64,000 nt of DNA from Micromonospora sonchi (GTDB lineage Bacteria; Actinomycetota; Actinomycetes; Mycobacteriales; Micromonosporaceae). The position numbers were made by a program, and so were the translations under genes. Below the pieces are notes generated by a model, which ran no database searches, had not been told where the DNA came from, and saw only the letters and a list, made by a program, of their open reading frames with translations. Location of the stretch: contig NZ_BMNB01000005.1 of the NCBI RefSeq assembly GCF_014646235.1, positions 62,001 to 126,000 of the forward strand, given 5' to 3'. Shown one piece after another: positions 43,641-52,790 of this stretch. Positions within the stretch are counted from its first letter, which is position 1. Every line of letters starts with the position of its first letter.

Positions 43641-44651
43641 GTGACTCTGAGTCCCGAGCTCATCGCGGTGCTGGCGGTGATCGGGGTGGCCCTGGTGTTC
43701 GACTACACCAACGGCTTCCACGATGCCGCCAACGCGATCGCGACCAGCATCTCCACCCGTGCACTCACCCCTCGGGTGGCCCTGGGCATGGCGGCGGTCG
43801 GCAACTTCATCGGCGCCCACTTCGGTGCCGAGGTGGCCAAGACCGTCGGCAGCGGCCTGGTCGAGTTGCCCACCGGCGTGTCCAGCCTCGGCATCGTCTT
43901 CGCCGGGGTGATCGGCGCGATCACCTGGAACCTCGTCACCTGGTACTTCGGGTTGCCCTCGTCGTCCTCGCACGCCCTGATCGGCGGTCTGGTCGGCTCG
44001 ACCGTCGCCGCCTCCGGCACCGTGCTCTGGACGGGCATCGGCGAGAGCGTCGTGATCCCGATGATCCTGTCGCCGCTGGTCGGCTTCATCCTCGGCTACA
44101 TCGTGATGATCGCCGTGCAGTGGCTCTTCCGGAACGGGCACCCGGGCAAGCTGAACCGGGGCTTCCGGTGGGCCCAGACCGCCTCGGCAGCGGCCATGTC
44201 GGTCGGCCACGGCATGCAGGACGCGGCCAAGACCATCGGCATCGTGGTGCTCGCCCTCTTCGTCGGCGGCTACCAGAGCGACCCGACCCACATCCCGGAG
44301 TGGGCGTTCTGGACCTCGGCCGCCGTGTTGGCCGCCGGCACGTACGCGGGTGGTTGGCGGATCATCCGCACCCTCGGTCGGAAGATCATCGACCTGCGTC
44401 CACCGGAGGGCTTCGCAGCCGAGACCGTGGCCAGCGGCGTGCTCTACTTCAACGCGCTGGTCCTCGGCGCCCCGATTTCGACCACCCACACGATCACTTC
44501 GGCGATCATGGGGGTCGGCGCGACCAAGCGGCTCTCCGCCGTGCGCTGGGGCGTGGCCGGCAACATCATCGGCGCCTGGATCCTGACCTTCCCGGCCGCC
44601 GGCTCGATCGGTGCCCTGATGTACTTCCTGGTCCGCCCCCTCTTCAGCTGA
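43641..44651 (+). CDS. pit: Inorganic phosphate transporter, Pit family
   Basis: The protein has 336 residues with about ten membrane helices. Two inverted PiT signature halves are seen: DYTNGFHDAANAIATSIST near the N-terminus and GAPISTTHTITSAIMGVGAT near the C-terminus, plus LPSSSSHALIGGLVG. It moves phosphate (usually metal-phosphate) with protons. GTG 43641 follows the DUF47 stop by four bases. Confidence 0.93.
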   Translation: MTLSPELIAVLAVIGVALVFDYTNGFHDAANAIATSISTRALTPRVALGMAAVGNFIGAHFGAEVAKTVGSGLVELPTGVSSLGIVFAGVIGAITWNLVTWYFGLPSSSSHALIGGLVGSTVAASGTVLWTGIGESVVIPMILSPLVGFILGYIVMIAVQWLFRNGHPGKLNRGFRWAQTASAAAMSVGHGMQDAAKTIGIVVLALFVGGYQSDPTHIPEWAFWTSAAVLAAGTYAGGWRIIRTLGRKIIDLRPPEGFAAETVASGVLYFNALVLGAPISTTHTITSAIMGVGATKRLSAVRWGVAGNIIGAWILTFPAAGSIGALMYFLVRPLFS

Positions 44652-44655
44652 GCTG

Positions 44656-44709
44656 GTAAGGAAGGGCCCCTTGTTAACGCCTGGCGTGGTAAAAGGGGCC
44701 CTTCTTAAC
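44656..44709 (-). repeat. 54-bp paired GGGGCCC repeat (copy D)
   Basis: Reverse orientation, units at 44659-44678 and 44690-44709. It lies between the convergent pit and oxidoreductase genes, where it could end both transcripts. Some bases of the second unit have drifted. Confidence 0.93.
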
Positions 44710-44714
44710 ACTTC

Positions 44715-45683
44715 TCAGAGGTACGAGACGCCGATCTGCGCGCGGATCTCGTCGAGCAGGGCCATGACCTCCAGGGTCACGGAGTGCGGCACGAGCGGGC
44801 TCTCGGTCAGCCCCTCGGCCAGGCAGCGTTGCACCTCGATGGCCTCGTGCTGATAGCCCGAGCCGGCCAACTCGGCCGTGATCGTCTCCGGCTGGCCGCC
44901 GGCCCGGTGCAGGGTGAACCCGCCGGGCCGAAAGAACGGCTCGGGCAGGTCGATCCGCCCGGTCGTGCCGGTGATCGACGCGGTGACCGCCGTCGCACCC
45001 ACCATTCCGCAGCTCAGCGTGGCCACAGCTCCCGAGTCGTACCCGAAGACCAGACCGGTGTTCTCGTCCGTGCCCTCCGGACCCAGCTTCGCCCACGATC
45101 GCACGTGCTGTGGCACGCCGAGCAGCAGGTGAGCCAGGCTTACCGGGTAGATGCCGAGGTCCAGCAACGCGCCGCCGCCCAGCGCGCGGGCCCGCATCCG
45201 ATGCTCGGGCGGGAACGGCCCGGCGATGCCGAAGTCGGCCCGTACGCTGGTCACCGTGCCGATCGCGCCGTCGGCGATCAGCTCGCAGGCCCGCAGGACG
45301 AGCGGGTTGCAGCGCATCCACATGGCCTCCATGAGGAAGACCCCGGCGGCGCGGGCGGTGTCGATCAGCTCGGTGCTGGTGGCCAGGTCGAGGGTGAACG
45401 GCTTCTCCAACAGCACCGGCTTACCGGCGGTCAGACAGGTCCGGGCCGCCTCGTGGTGCGCGGCGTGCGGGGTGGCGACGTAGATGACCTCCACGTCGGC
45501 GTCCGCGGCCAGTTCCGACCACGAGGCGTACGCCCGGGGTACGCCGTGCCGCTCGGCGAAGCGCTGCGCGCTCTCGGCCGTTCGTGAGCCGACCGCGACC
45601 AGTTCGGCCCCCGGCACCAGCCGGAGGTCCTCGGCGAAGCGGGCGGCGATCTGGCCGGTGGCGAGGATGCCCCATCGAGTCAT
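44715..45683 (-). CDS. Gfo/Idh/MocA family oxidoreductase
   Basis: The protein has 322 residues. An N-terminal Rossmann fold (RWGILATGQIAARFAEDLR) binds NAD(P). The family motif EKPFTLD (VLLEKPFTLDLA) holds the catalytic lysine region. The C-terminal alpha/beta domain follows (GGGALLDLGIYPVSLAHLLLG). Enzymes of this family oxidise sugars, inositol or trans-dihydrodiols; the substrate here is not evident. ATG 45683 follows a TAGCGT box by seven bases. Confidence 0.9.
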   Translation of the reverse strand: MTRWGILATGQIAARFAEDLRLVPGAELVAVGSRTAESAQRFAERHGVPRAYASWSELAADADVEVIYVATPHAAHHEAARTCLTAGKPVLLEKPFTLDLATSTELIDTARAAGVFLMEAMWMRCNPLVLRACELIADGAIGTVTSVRADFGIAGPFPPEHRMRARALGGGALLDLGIYPVSLAHLLLGVPQHVRSWAKLGPEGTDENTGLVFGYDSGAVATLSCGMVGATAVTASITGTTGRIDLPEPFFRPGGFTLHRAGGQPETITAELAGSGYQHEAIEVQRCLAEGLTESPLVPHSVTLEVMALLDEIRAQIGVSYL

Positions 45684-45690
45684 GGCGGCG

Positions 45691-45696
45691 ACGCTA
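45691..45696 (-). promoter_or_regulatory. -10 box TAGCGT for the oxidoreductase (leaderless)
   Basis: Minus-strand TAGCGT ends seven bases before ATG 45683, with no ribosome-binding site. Confidence 0.5.
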
Positions 45697-45742
45697 CCGA
45701 AGATCACTTGAGGGCTGTACCGGCGATCCACGGGTCGGGAAC

Positions 45743-45748
45743 TAGGCT
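45743..45748 (+). promoter_or_regulatory. -10 box TAGGCT for the NUDIX gene (leaderless)
   Basis: TAGGCT ends six bases before ATG 45755, with no ribosome-binding site. Confidence 0.45.
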
Positions 45749-45754
45749 GCGCGC

Positions 45755-46579
45755 ATGACCATCGACCCCCGCGGCTATCCCGCCCCGCCCGCGCTGGTCG
45801 AGCACGCCCGCCGGTTCCACGCCTCCGGTGCCGCGCCGGCAGTGCCCCGGGTGGCGGCCACCGTGCTGCTTCTGCGCCCGGCCGGCGATGGCTTCGAGGT
45901 GTATCTGATCCGCCGGGTCGCGGCGATGGCCTTCGGCGGCGTGTACGCCTTCCCCGGCGGCGGGGTCGATCCCTCGGACTCGACCGCTCACCTGGACTGG
46001 TCCGGGCCGGAACCGGCGGGCTGGGGCGCCCGATTCCGGCTGCCGCCGGAGGCCGCGCAGGCGGTCGTCTGCGCGGCGGCCCGCGAGGTGTTCGAGGAAG
46101 CGGGGGTGCTGCTCGCCGGCCCCGATCCGGACCGGGTCGTCGGCGACGTGAGCGACGACGGCTGGGAGGCCGCCCGGGTGGAGTTGGAGCAGCGCCGCAG
46201 CGGCTTCGCCGAGTTGCTCGCCGGGCGCGGGCTCACCCTCCGGTCGGACCTGCTGCTGCCGTGGAGCCGCTGGGTCACCCCGGAGTTCGAGCCGCGCCGG
46301 TTCGACACGTACTTCTTCGTGGCGCTGTTGCCGGAGGGACAGCGCACCCGCGATGTCTCCGGCGAGGCCGACCACACCCTCTGGGTCCGTCCCGCCGACG
46401 CCTGCGACCGGGCCGCGGCCGGCGAACTGACCATGCTGCCGCCCACCTTGATCACCCTCGGCGAGGTCGCCGCCTGCGACGACCTCGCCGAGGTGGTACG
46501 GGCGGCGACGACCCGGGACGCGGCCACCCCGATCACTCCGCACCTGGACCTGACCGGCGAACGGTTCTACCTGCCCTGA
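45755..46579 (+). CDS. NUDIX hydrolase, NUDT19/RP2-like
   Basis: The protein has 274 residues. The Nudix box is split: FPGGGVDPSDS near residue 67, then, after about 35 residues, AAREVFEEAGVLLAG, giving the metal-binding REVFEEAG helix. This long insertion and the length match the NUDT19/RP2p branch, which hydrolyses CoA or related diphosphates. The C-terminal part (WVTPEFEPRRFDTYFFVALL) is also typical. It converges with mshD, stops two bases apart. Confidence 0.88.
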   Translation: MTIDPRGYPAPPALVEHARRFHASGAAPAVPRVAATVLLLRPAGDGFEVYLIRRVAAMAFGGVYAFPGGGVDPSDSTAHLDWSGPEPAGWGARFRLPPEAAQAVVCAAAREVFEEAGVLLAGPDPDRVVGDVSDDGWEAARVELEQRRSGFAELLAGRGLTLRSDLLLPWSRWVTPEFEPRRFDTYFFVALLPEGQRTRDVSGEADHTLWVRPADACDRAAAGELTMLPPTLITLGEVAACDDLAEVVRAATTRDAATPITPHLDLTGERFYLP

Positions 46580-46581
46580 CC

Positions 46582-47559
46582 CTACGGCCGCTCGTAGTTC
46601 ACGTGCGCGGACCAGCGGGCGAAGCCGATTCGCTCGTAGAGCGCCACCGCGCCGGTGTTCGACTCGTCCACGTAGAGCATCACCCGGTCCAGCCCGCGTT
46701 GCTCGCGCAGGTACGCCAACCCCGCCGTGGTCAGTGCCCGGCCGAGGCCGCCGCCGTGCGCGGAGGGGTCCACCCCGAGCACGTACACCTCGCCGATGCG
46801 CGCCGAGCCGGGCCGCTCGTGCACCTTGGTCCAGTGGAAGCCGACCAGCCGACCGGTCGCCGACTCCACGGCGAGCAGGAAGCCGGCCGGGTCGAACCAC
46901 GGCTCGGCGAGGCGTACCCGCAGGTCCTCGGCGGTCCACCGGCCCTGCTCGGGATGGTCGGCGAAGGCACGTGCGTTCAGCGCCAGCCACGCCTCGTCGT
47001 CGGCGCCGGGGCGAAAGGCGCGCAGGGTCACCCCGTCGGGCAGCCGCGGCGCGGTCAGCGGCGCGGTGAGCGGCCGCCGCAGTTGCCAGAGCACGCGTGC
47101 ACGGCGGAAGCCGAGGTCCACGGCGAGCGCGGCGGCCGAGGGGTGATCGCCGTGCGCCCAGGCCCGCAGCGGCCCGGCGGCGGAGACGTCCACCTCCGGG
47201 GCCGGCGCTCCTCGGGGCTGCTCGTCCCGGGTCGGCACCTGCCGGGCCAACACTTCCCGGGCCAACGCCCGGCCGGTGCCGCGCCGCCGGTACGCCGGGT
47301 GCACCACCAGCCCGACCTCGACACCGGCTGCCGGATCGCCGGTGTCGAGATGGGCGTACCCGGTGAGTGTCCCATCGTCTGCGCGGGCGGTCAGGTGGAC
47401 CGCCGGGGCCCGGTCGTCGCGCAGTCGGAGCAGGACCTGCTCGTCCAGTGGGTCCGCGCCGTCCACGTCGCCTGCCGCCCGGGCCAGCTCCAGCACCTCG
47501 GTGATTTCGGCCGGATCGAGCCGGTCCGAGCCGCTGAGCCTGATGATTCGCTCACTCAT
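46582..47559 (-). CDS. mshD: Mycothiol synthase
   Basis: The protein has 325 residues. Two GNAT domains: the N-terminal one with VVHPAYRRRGTGRALARE, the C-terminal one with FHWTKVHERPG, GEVYVLGVDPSAHGGGLGRAL and YVDESNTGAVALYERIGF. The pattern is that of MshD, which acetylates Cys-GlcN-inositol with acetyl-CoA in the last step of mycothiol synthesis. ATG 47559 follows a TACCGT box by seven bases, so it is probably leaderless. Its neighbour in M. tuberculosis, glnR, is also close here. Confidence 0.95.
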   Translation of the reverse strand: MSERIIRLSGSDRLDPAEITEVLELARAAGDVDGADPLDEQVLLRLRDDRAPAVHLTARADDGTLTGYAHLDTGDPAAGVEVGLVVHPAYRRRGTGRALAREVLARQVPTRDEQPRGAPAPEVDVSAAGPLRAWAHGDHPSAAALAVDLGFRRARVLWQLRRPLTAPLTAPRLPDGVTLRAFRPGADDEAWLALNARAFADHPEQGRWTAEDLRVRLAEPWFDPAGFLLAVESATGRLVGFHWTKVHERPGSARIGEVYVLGVDPSAHGGGLGRALTTAGLAYLREQRGLDRVMLYVDESNTGAVALYERIGFARWSAHVNYERP

Positions 47560-47566
47560 TCCGGCC

Positions 47567-47572
47567 ACGGTA
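47567..47572 (-). promoter_or_regulatory. -10 box TACCGT for mshD (leaderless)
   Basis: Minus-strand TACCGT ends seven bases before ATG 47559, with no ribosome-binding site. Confidence 0.45.
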
Positions 47573-47656
47573 TCGGGCCGCGGGGGCCATCGGTGCTGCA
47601 GGCCGGTGGCGATGACGTGCCCGCCCGCTGATGGGGCCCGGCCGGTGGCGAGGACA

Positions 47657-48538
47657 TCACGTTCCCCGCCTCGGCAGCGCGTGGACGTCGAACCGGGCGG
47701 TCAGCGCCGGCAGGATGCGGTACAGCGCGTTCACCGTGCCCTGCCGATCGCCGCCCGCGTCGTGCAGCAGGACGATCGACCCGGGTTGCGCCCCGGCGAC
47801 CACGAACGCGGCGATCCTGGTCTCGCCGGGAGCGCGCCAGTCGGACGGGTCCACCGTCCAGTGCAGCGGCATCATGCCCAGGTCACGAACGACCGAGATG
47901 AGCGAGTAGGTCCACGCGCCGCCGGGCTGCCGGTACCAGGCGATCGGCGCGTCCGGGACCGCCGCCTGGATCGCGGCACTGGTCCGCAGGAGATCGGAGC
48001 GGATCCGTTCCGGCGAGCGTGAGCCCAGCGTCACGTCGTGGTTCCAGCTGTGGTTGCACAGCGTGTGGCCCTCGGCGACGATCTGCTGGATCAGCCACGG
48101 GTACGCGGCGGCGTTCTCGCCGACCACGCAGAAGGTGGCCGTGACGTGGTACTCCCGCAGGATCGCGAGGACCTGCGGGGTGTACTCCGGATGCGGCCCG
48201 TCGTCGAAGGTGAGGGCCACCGCGTCGGTGCCGGTGCTCATCCGGGTGCCCAGCGGGCCGAAGTTCGGGTCGTCGTGCGCCGGTGCGGCGGAGTGCTCCG
48301 GCGGGTTCGGTCCGTTACCGGGCGCACCGGTGGGGCCGGCACCGGACTCGGTCGGGGAGGGGGCGGACTGGTCGGCGTACCCGGAATGGTCGGCACCGGT
48401 CGCGGCGACCGTGGAGTCGTTCTGCGTTGGGCCGAGCGACAGGCTCCGACCGAGCAGGTACACCGAGCCGAGTACCGCCGACACCACGAGCGTGATGATC
48501 CCGATCGCGCGTCCCGCGCCAGGGTGGTAACCGCCCAC
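47657..48538 (-). CDS. Polysaccharide deacetylase, CE4 (NodB) type
   Basis: The protein has 293 residues. A membrane helix (about 12-32) anchors it; a Pro/Ser-rich linker (about 40-95) leads to the NodB domain with motif 1 TFDDGPH (Asp112, Asp113), metal-binding HSWNH (His163, His167), RQPGGAW and a C-terminal HDAGGD. All catalytic residues are present, so it should remove acetyl groups from peptidoglycan or another N-acetylated glycan outside the cell. GTG 48538 has GGGAGGGG seven bases upstream. Confidence 0.92.
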   Translation of the reverse strand: MGGYHPGAGRAIGIITLVVSAVLGSVYLLGRSLSLGPTQNDSTVAATGADHSGYADQSAPSPTESGAGPTGAPGNGPNPPEHSAAPAHDDPNFGPLGTRMSTGTDAVALTFDDGPHPEYTPQVLAILREYHVTATFCVVGENAAAYPWLIQQIVAEGHTLCNHSWNHDVTLGSRSPERIRSDLLRTSAAIQAAVPDAPIAWYRQPGGAWTYSLISVVRDLGMMPLHWTVDPSDWRAPGETRIAAFVVAGAQPGSIVLLHDAGGDRQGTVNALYRILPALTARFDVHALPRRGT

Positions 48539-48612
48539 CGCCGCCCCTCCCGCTGGCCAACTTGAGAGTCACGATAAAACGTGCAAGTCGACCAAAAGGG
48601 GCATCTCGAATT

Positions 48613-49407
48613 TTAGCCCTCGACAGTGAGGGGTCGCGCCGACCGTGGCGCGTGCTCTGCGGCCTCGGGCCACCGCGCGTGCTCGGTGGCCTCGGGCCGC
48701 CGCGCGTGCTCTGCGGCCTCCGGCCGCGCCGTGCGCGAGGACGGTACGACGAACTTGTAGCCCACCTGGCGCACCGTACCGATCATCGACTCGTACTCCG
48801 AGCCGAGCTTGGCCCGCAGCCGACGCACGTGCACGTCGACCGTCCGGGTGCCGCCGAAGTAGTCGTAACCCCAGACCTCGCGGAGCAACTGGTCGCGGGT
48901 GAACACCCGGCCCGGGTGCTGGGCGAGGAACTTCAGCAGCTCGAACTCCTTGTAGGTCAGGTCGAGCGGGCGCCCCTTGAGCTTCGCGGCGTAGGTGTCC
49001 GGATCGATCGTCAGCTCGCCGGCCCGGATGGACCCGCAGGCGCCGGCCGTCGCGTTGTTCAGTCGGCCGACGGCGAGCCGTAGTCGCGCCTCCACCTCGG
49101 CCGGACCGGCGGAGGCGAGGATGACGTCGTCGACGCCCCAGTCGGCGTTCAGGGCGATCAGGCCGGCCTCGGTGACCACCGCCACCAGCGGTACGCCGAG
49201 CCCGGTGGCGTGCAGCATCCGGCAGGTGGCTCGCGCCTCGCTCAGCTCGGAGCGGGCGTCGACCAGCACGGCGTCCGGGCTCGGGCCGGCGACCAGGGTG
49301 CGTACGTCGCGAGGTGCGGTGCGGACGGAGTGTGGCAGCAGGTCCAGTGCCGGCAGCACTGCGGATGGTTCGCCGGCCCGTGCGGTCACCAACAACAGGA
49401 TCTCCAC
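48613..49407 (-). CDS. glnR: Nitrogen regulator GlnR with repeat tail
   Basis: The protein has 264 residues, an OmpR-family regulator. The receiver-like domain ([20 protein letters not shown], Asp50 in VLVDAR) lacks the usual phospho-acceptor surroundings, as in GlnR. The winged helix is complete ([51 protein letters not shown]). In actinomycetes GlnR controls nitrogen genes such as glnA and amtB. Beyond the normal end it carries three 9-residue repeats (RPEAAEHAR type). GTG 49407 has GGAGG five bases upstream. mshD and lmeA lie nearby, as in M. tuberculosis. Confidence 0.88.
   Translation of the reverse strand: MEILLLVTARAGEPSAVLPALDLLPHSVRTAPRDVRTLVAGPSPDAVLVDARSELSEARATCRMLHATGLGVPLVAVVTEAGLIALNADWGVDDVILASAGPAEVEARLRLAVGRLNNATAGACGSIRAGELTIDPDTYAAKLKGRPLDLTYKEFELLKFLAQHPGRVFTRDQLLREVWGYDYFGGTRTVDVHVRRLRAKLGSEYESMIGTVRQVGYKFVVPSSRTARPEAAEHARRPEATEHARWPEAAEHAPRSARPLTVEG
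48648..48728. repeat. Three 27-bp in-frame repeats in glnR tail
   Basis: Units at 48648, 48675 and 48702 (27 bp each, beginning GCGCGTGCTC) encode nine-residue repeats in the C-terminal extension of GlnR. Confidence 0.9.
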
Positions 49408-49658
49408 GATCACCTCCGTCCCGGCGGCCCGTGCGGCCGCGCGCGACCAGCGGCACTCAGCCGAGTGCGGCGCTGGGAACTTGCGTGGGTCCCGGCGTCG
49501 CTGACGGGCGGGTTTTCGCCCTGAGCGTAACCGATCGCCCACGTCGATCCCGGACGTAATTTTCGGTTTGCCCCTTTTGCCGGCGATGGCGGCGCAGGTT
49601 TTAACGTCGCGGAAACCGTGACCCTCGCGAATCGCGGTGGGTCTGGCACGATCGGTGG

Positions 49659-50690
49659 GTGCTTCCCTCGAGTTCGCCCGAGACCGGCCGCGATCCCTGG
49701 GCCGACGCCCCACCGCCGGCCGGCGGCTCGGAGTCACGGACCGGTCCGACCGTGGAGTCGGACGAGCGGCGACGCTCCGGTCCGCGGCGCCTGCGCCGGG
49801 GCGGCTCGCCCCGCCGGGCCGACGATGCGCTCGACGTCGGCGAGGACGAGGAGGAGGAGCCACCGGTCGAGGTACGCCGGCAGCTCGCGCTCGCCGTCGG
49901 CGGGTTCGCCGCGCTGCTCGGCATCGGCCTGGTCCTCGGGGCGCACAGTTCCGGCCCCGGCCACCGGGTGCCCTTCACCGTCGTGGTGCTCACCGTGCAA
50001 CTGCTGTTCGTGCTGGCCTGGACGATGGTCACCCGTCCGCCGGCGCTGGTGGTGGTCCTCGGGGTGAACGTGGTGGTCGCGGTGGCGGCTGACATCGTGG
50101 CCGTACGCAGCACCGAGGCTCGGCTGGGCCCGCTCTGGTACGTCGCGATCGGCGGGTTCCTCGTCGCGGTGCTCGGTCAGTTGGTCCGCCGGGTGGACCG
50201 GGCCCGGGTGACCGACTCGCTCCGGACCACCGCCACCATCACGCTCGGGGTGGTGGCCCTCACCACGCTCATCGTGCTCAGTCGGATCCCCGCCGGCACC
50301 CAGGCGATCACCGTCTGCCTCACCGCCGCCACGGTGGCGATCGCCGTCGCCCGGATGACGGACGCCGTCGCAGCCTGGCCGCGACTCGCCCCCCAGGTGC
50401 CCAGGGGAGCGGCGGGCGTGGTCGGCGGCGCCATGGTCGGCACCCTGGTCAGCGCCGTCTTCGGCAGCTACCTGGTCACCCCGTTCACGCCACCCAGGGC
50501 CGCGATCCTCGGCCTGGTCGCGGCGGTCGTCGCCGTCCTGGCCGATCTCGCCGCGGGGTACGCCGAGGCGGGCCGGCGGATGGCGGGCGAATTGCAGACC
50601 GGGTGGGCGGCCCGACACGTGCAGGGTCCGCTCGGCGCCGTCGCGATGGTGGCGCCGGTCGCGTACCTGATGTGCCGGTTGCTGCTGTAA
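49659..50690 (+). CDS. Polytopic membrane protein, function unknown
   Basis: The protein has 343 residues. A long, charged, disordered N-terminus (about 75 residues, with EDEEEEPP) is followed by about seven membrane helices in the rest ([91 protein letters not shown]), ending [14 protein letters not shown] recall no named family with confidence. GTG 49659 has a CACGAT sequence six bases upstream that could be a weak -10; no ribosome-binding site is seen. Confidence 0.72.
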   Translation: MLPSSSPETGRDPWADAPPPAGGSESRTGPTVESDERRRSGPRRLRRGGSPRRADDALDVGEDEEEEPPVEVRRQLALAVGGFAALLGIGLVLGAHSSGPGHRVPFTVVVLTVQLLFVLAWTMVTRPPALVVVLGVNVVVAVAADIVAVRSTEARLGPLWYVAIGGFLVAVLGQLVRRVDRARVTDSLRTTATITLGVVALTTLIVLSRIPAGTQAITVCLTAATVAIAVARMTDAVAAWPRLAPQVPRGAAGVVGGAMVGTLVSAVFGSYLVTPFTPPRAAILGLVAAVVAVLADLAAGYAEAGRRMAGELQTGWAARHVQGPLGAVAMVAPVAYLMCRLLL

Positions 50691-50791
50691 GCGGCGCGGC
50701 GGTTGAGGAATCGGGGCGGCGGGTACCACCGGTGCGCCGCAGCGCGGTATCGATCCGGAACGAAGAGACGTACGACAGAAGGGGAGGCGGC

Positions 50792-51577
50792 GTGGAGCAC
50801 GAGCAGACGTACGGACGGCGACCGCGGCGGCGGGGACGCAAGATTCTGATCGGGTTCGGCGTCCTGCTGCTCGTGCTCGTCGGCCTGGTCGTCGTCGCCG
50901 ACCGGGTGGCGGTCAGCGTGGCCGAGCGCACCATCGCCGACGAGGTCAACCAGCAGGTGGCCCAGCAGGGCGCGCGGTCCGCTCCGCCGGAGGTCGAGGT
51001 GGGCGGCTTCCCCTTCCTCACCCAGGTCCTCGACGGCCGCTACGAACGCATCACGATCAAGCTGCGTGACGTGCAGGGTTCGGTGCAGGGTGAGGCGGTC
51101 GCGCTGCCCAGCCTGAACGTGGACGCCCGGGGCGTGCGGGCCTCGCTGGACACGCTCCGCTCCGGCCAGGGCGACGTGGTGGCCGAGACCGTCAACGGCA
51201 CCGGCACGATCAGTTACCAGAGTGTGGCCGACCTGCTGAACCGGGAGGGTTTGGTACTCAGTGAGCGGGACGGGAAGCTCGCCGTCACCGCGCCGGTGGA
51301 CATCCTCGGCCAGCGGCTGACGGCCACCGGCACCGCCGACATCGTCGTCGGTGAGCAGGGACGCATCGCGCTGAAGTTCGACAACCTGGACGTCGAAGGG
51401 CTGCCCGACGTGCCGCTGGCCCGCACCCTGGTGAAGAACTTCGCGCGGAGTATCTCGGTGGACGTACCCCTGCCGGAACTGCCGTTCGGGCTCACCGTCC
51501 GCGAGGTTCTCCCGCGACCGGAGGGGCTCACGGTCACCGCCGATGCGCGGGACGTACCGATCAACGCGGCCGGCTGA
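50792..51577 (+). CDS. lmeA: DUF2993/LmeA-type exported protein
   Basis: The protein has 261 residues. A basic start precedes a membrane anchor (LIGFGVLLLVLVGLVVVA, about 18-36), then an extracytoplasmic beta-rich domain: PPEVEVGGFPFLTQVLDGRY, then LNVDARGVRASLDTL and GLTVREVLPRPEGLTV. DUF2993 includes LmeA (Rv0817c), needed for lipomannan maturation in mycobacteria, and the neighbours here match that locus. GTG 50792 is preferred because GGGGAGG lies upstream. Confidence 0.82.
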   Translation: MEHEQTYGRRPRRRGRKILIGFGVLLLVLVGLVVVADRVAVSVAERTIADEVNQQVAQQGARSAPPEVEVGGFPFLTQVLDGRYERITIKLRDVQGSVQGEAVALPSLNVDARGVRASLDTLRSGQGDVVAETVNGTGTISYQSVADLLNREGLVLSERDGKLAVTAPVDILGQRLTATGTADIVVGEQGRIALKFDNLDVEGLPDVPLARTLVKNFARSISVDVPLPELPFGLTVREVLPRPEGLTVTADARDVPINAAG

Positions 51578-51637
51578 ACTCGACGGGGCGGCGTCCCGGA
51601 TGCTGGTCGACCCGGTGGAGATGCCTGGGATGGCTGG

Positions 51638-51643
51638 TAGGCT
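51638..51643 (+). promoter_or_regulatory. -10 box TAGGCT for the sulfur operon leader
   Basis: TAGGCT ends eight bases before ATG 51652 of the leader peptide, giving a leaderless transcript. Confidence 0.55.
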
Positions 51644-51651
51644 CGCTGCTC

Positions 51652-51729
51652 ATGGGGACGCTCCTCACCAAACGGCGCGCGGTCGACCTGTGCCGCGTGA
51701 CCACCTGCCTGTGTCGCCCCGTCATCTGA
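51652..51729 (+). CDS. Cysteine-rich leader peptide of the sulfurtransferase operon
   Basis: A 25-residue peptide ending TKRRAVDLCRVTTCLCRPVI, with three cysteines close together near the C-terminus. It lies 212 bases before the sulfurtransferase start, downstream of a -10 box and without a ribosome-binding site. Cys-rich, leaderless uORFs of this form are described in mycobacteria as cysteine-responsive attenuators of sulfur operons. Ribosome stalling at the Cys codons when Cys-tRNA is scarce would alter RNA folding in the following 200 bases. Confidence 0.82.
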   Translation: MGTLLTKRRAVDLCRVTTCLCRPVI

Positions 51730-51941
51730 CGGCGGGGCTGTTCCGGGTCGCCTAGCGGCCATCGGCACTTGGGGTATGCGAACCTGCATCCCGGTGTACC
51801 CCACCGGACGCCCGGCAGCGGCGCCGTCGCACGAACCCGTGATCCGTTCCTAGCTATGGGTCCCGCGCGTGGTGCGACACATCCACACCCAACGATCTCC
51901 GCGCGCTGGCTCACCATCCATCCTCACCAGGGAGTGATCTG
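51730..51941 (+). promoter_or_regulatory. Attenuator region between leader peptide and sulfurtransferase
   Basis: 212 bases without a frame of its own, containing possible pairing of GGGGTA (51774 region) with TACCCC (51798 region) and several GC-rich arms. It would be the part of the RNA whose folding responds to leader translation. No clear terminator with a U tract was identified. Confidence 0.4.
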
Positions 51942-52790
51942 ATGAGTCGCGACACCGCACTCGTCTCGGCCGACTGGGCCGAGAAGAACCTCGACGCCCC
52001 GGGCGTCGTCTTCGTCGAGGTCGATGAGGACACCTCGGCCTACGACACGGGCCACCTGCCCGGTGCCGTCAAGCTCGACTGGAGGACCGACCTCCAGGAC
52101 CCGGTCCGTCGGGATTTCCTCAACAAGGCCCAGTTCGAGGCGCTGCTCTCCGAGCGCGGCATCAGCAACGACGACATCGTCGTCCTGTACGGCGGCAACA
52201 ACAACTGGTTCGCCGCGTACGCGTACTGGTACCTCAAGCTCTACGGCCACCGCGAGGTCAAGCTGCTCGACGGCGGTCGCAAGAAGTGGGAGCTGGACGC
52301 CCGGCCGCTGGTCGCCGACCCGGTGACCCGCCCGGCCACCCAGTACGTCGCGAGCGAGCCGGACAACTCCATCCGGGCCTTCCGGGACGAGGTCGTCGCC
52401 GCCATCGGCACCAAGAACCTGGTCGACGTGCGCAGCCCCGACGAGTACGCTGGTCGGCTGCTCGCCCCCGCCCACATGTCGCAGGAGCAGGCCCAGCGCG
52501 GCGGCCACATCCCGACCGCGATCAGCGTGCCGTGGTCGAAGGCGGCCAACGAGGACGGCACCTTCAAGTCCGACGACGAGCTGCGCAAGATCTACGGCGC
52601 GGCCGGGCTGGACGACAGCAAGGAGACCATCGCCTACTGCCGGATCGGCGAGCGCTCCTCGCACAGCTGGTTCGTGCTCCAGGAACTGCTCGGCCACCGC
52701 AACGTGAAGAACTACGACGGCTCCTGGACCGAGTACGGCTCGCTGATCGGCGTGCCGATCGCGCTCGGCGACGAGCCCGGGGAGGCGTGA
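51942..52790 (+). CDS. Thiosulfate sulfurtransferase, rhodanese
   Basis: The protein has 282 residues with two rhodanese domains. The N-terminal one is inactive in form; the C-terminal one holds the catalytic cysteine in AYCRIGERSSHSW (Cys233), the CRxGE motif of thiosulfate sulfurtransferases (CysA/SseA family). It moves sulfane sulfur from thiosulfate to cyanide or a thiol acceptor. AGGGAG precedes ATG 51942. The stop overlaps the start of sseC, and the operon is preceded by a cysteine leader peptide. In M. tuberculosis the equivalent pair is cysA2-sseC1. Confidence 0.93.
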   Translation: MSRDTALVSADWAEKNLDAPGVVFVEVDEDTSAYDTGHLPGAVKLDWRTDLQDPVRRDFLNKAQFEALLSERGISNDDIVVLYGGNNNWFAAYAYWYLKLYGHREVKLLDGGRKKWELDARPLVADPVTRPATQYVASEPDNSIRAFRDEVVAAIGTKNLVDVRSPDEYAGRLLAPAHMSQEQAQRGGHIPTAISVPWSKAANEDGTFKSDDELRKIYGAAGLDDSKETIAYCRIGERSSHSWFVLQELLGHRNVKNYDGSWTEYGSLIGVPIALGDEPGEA

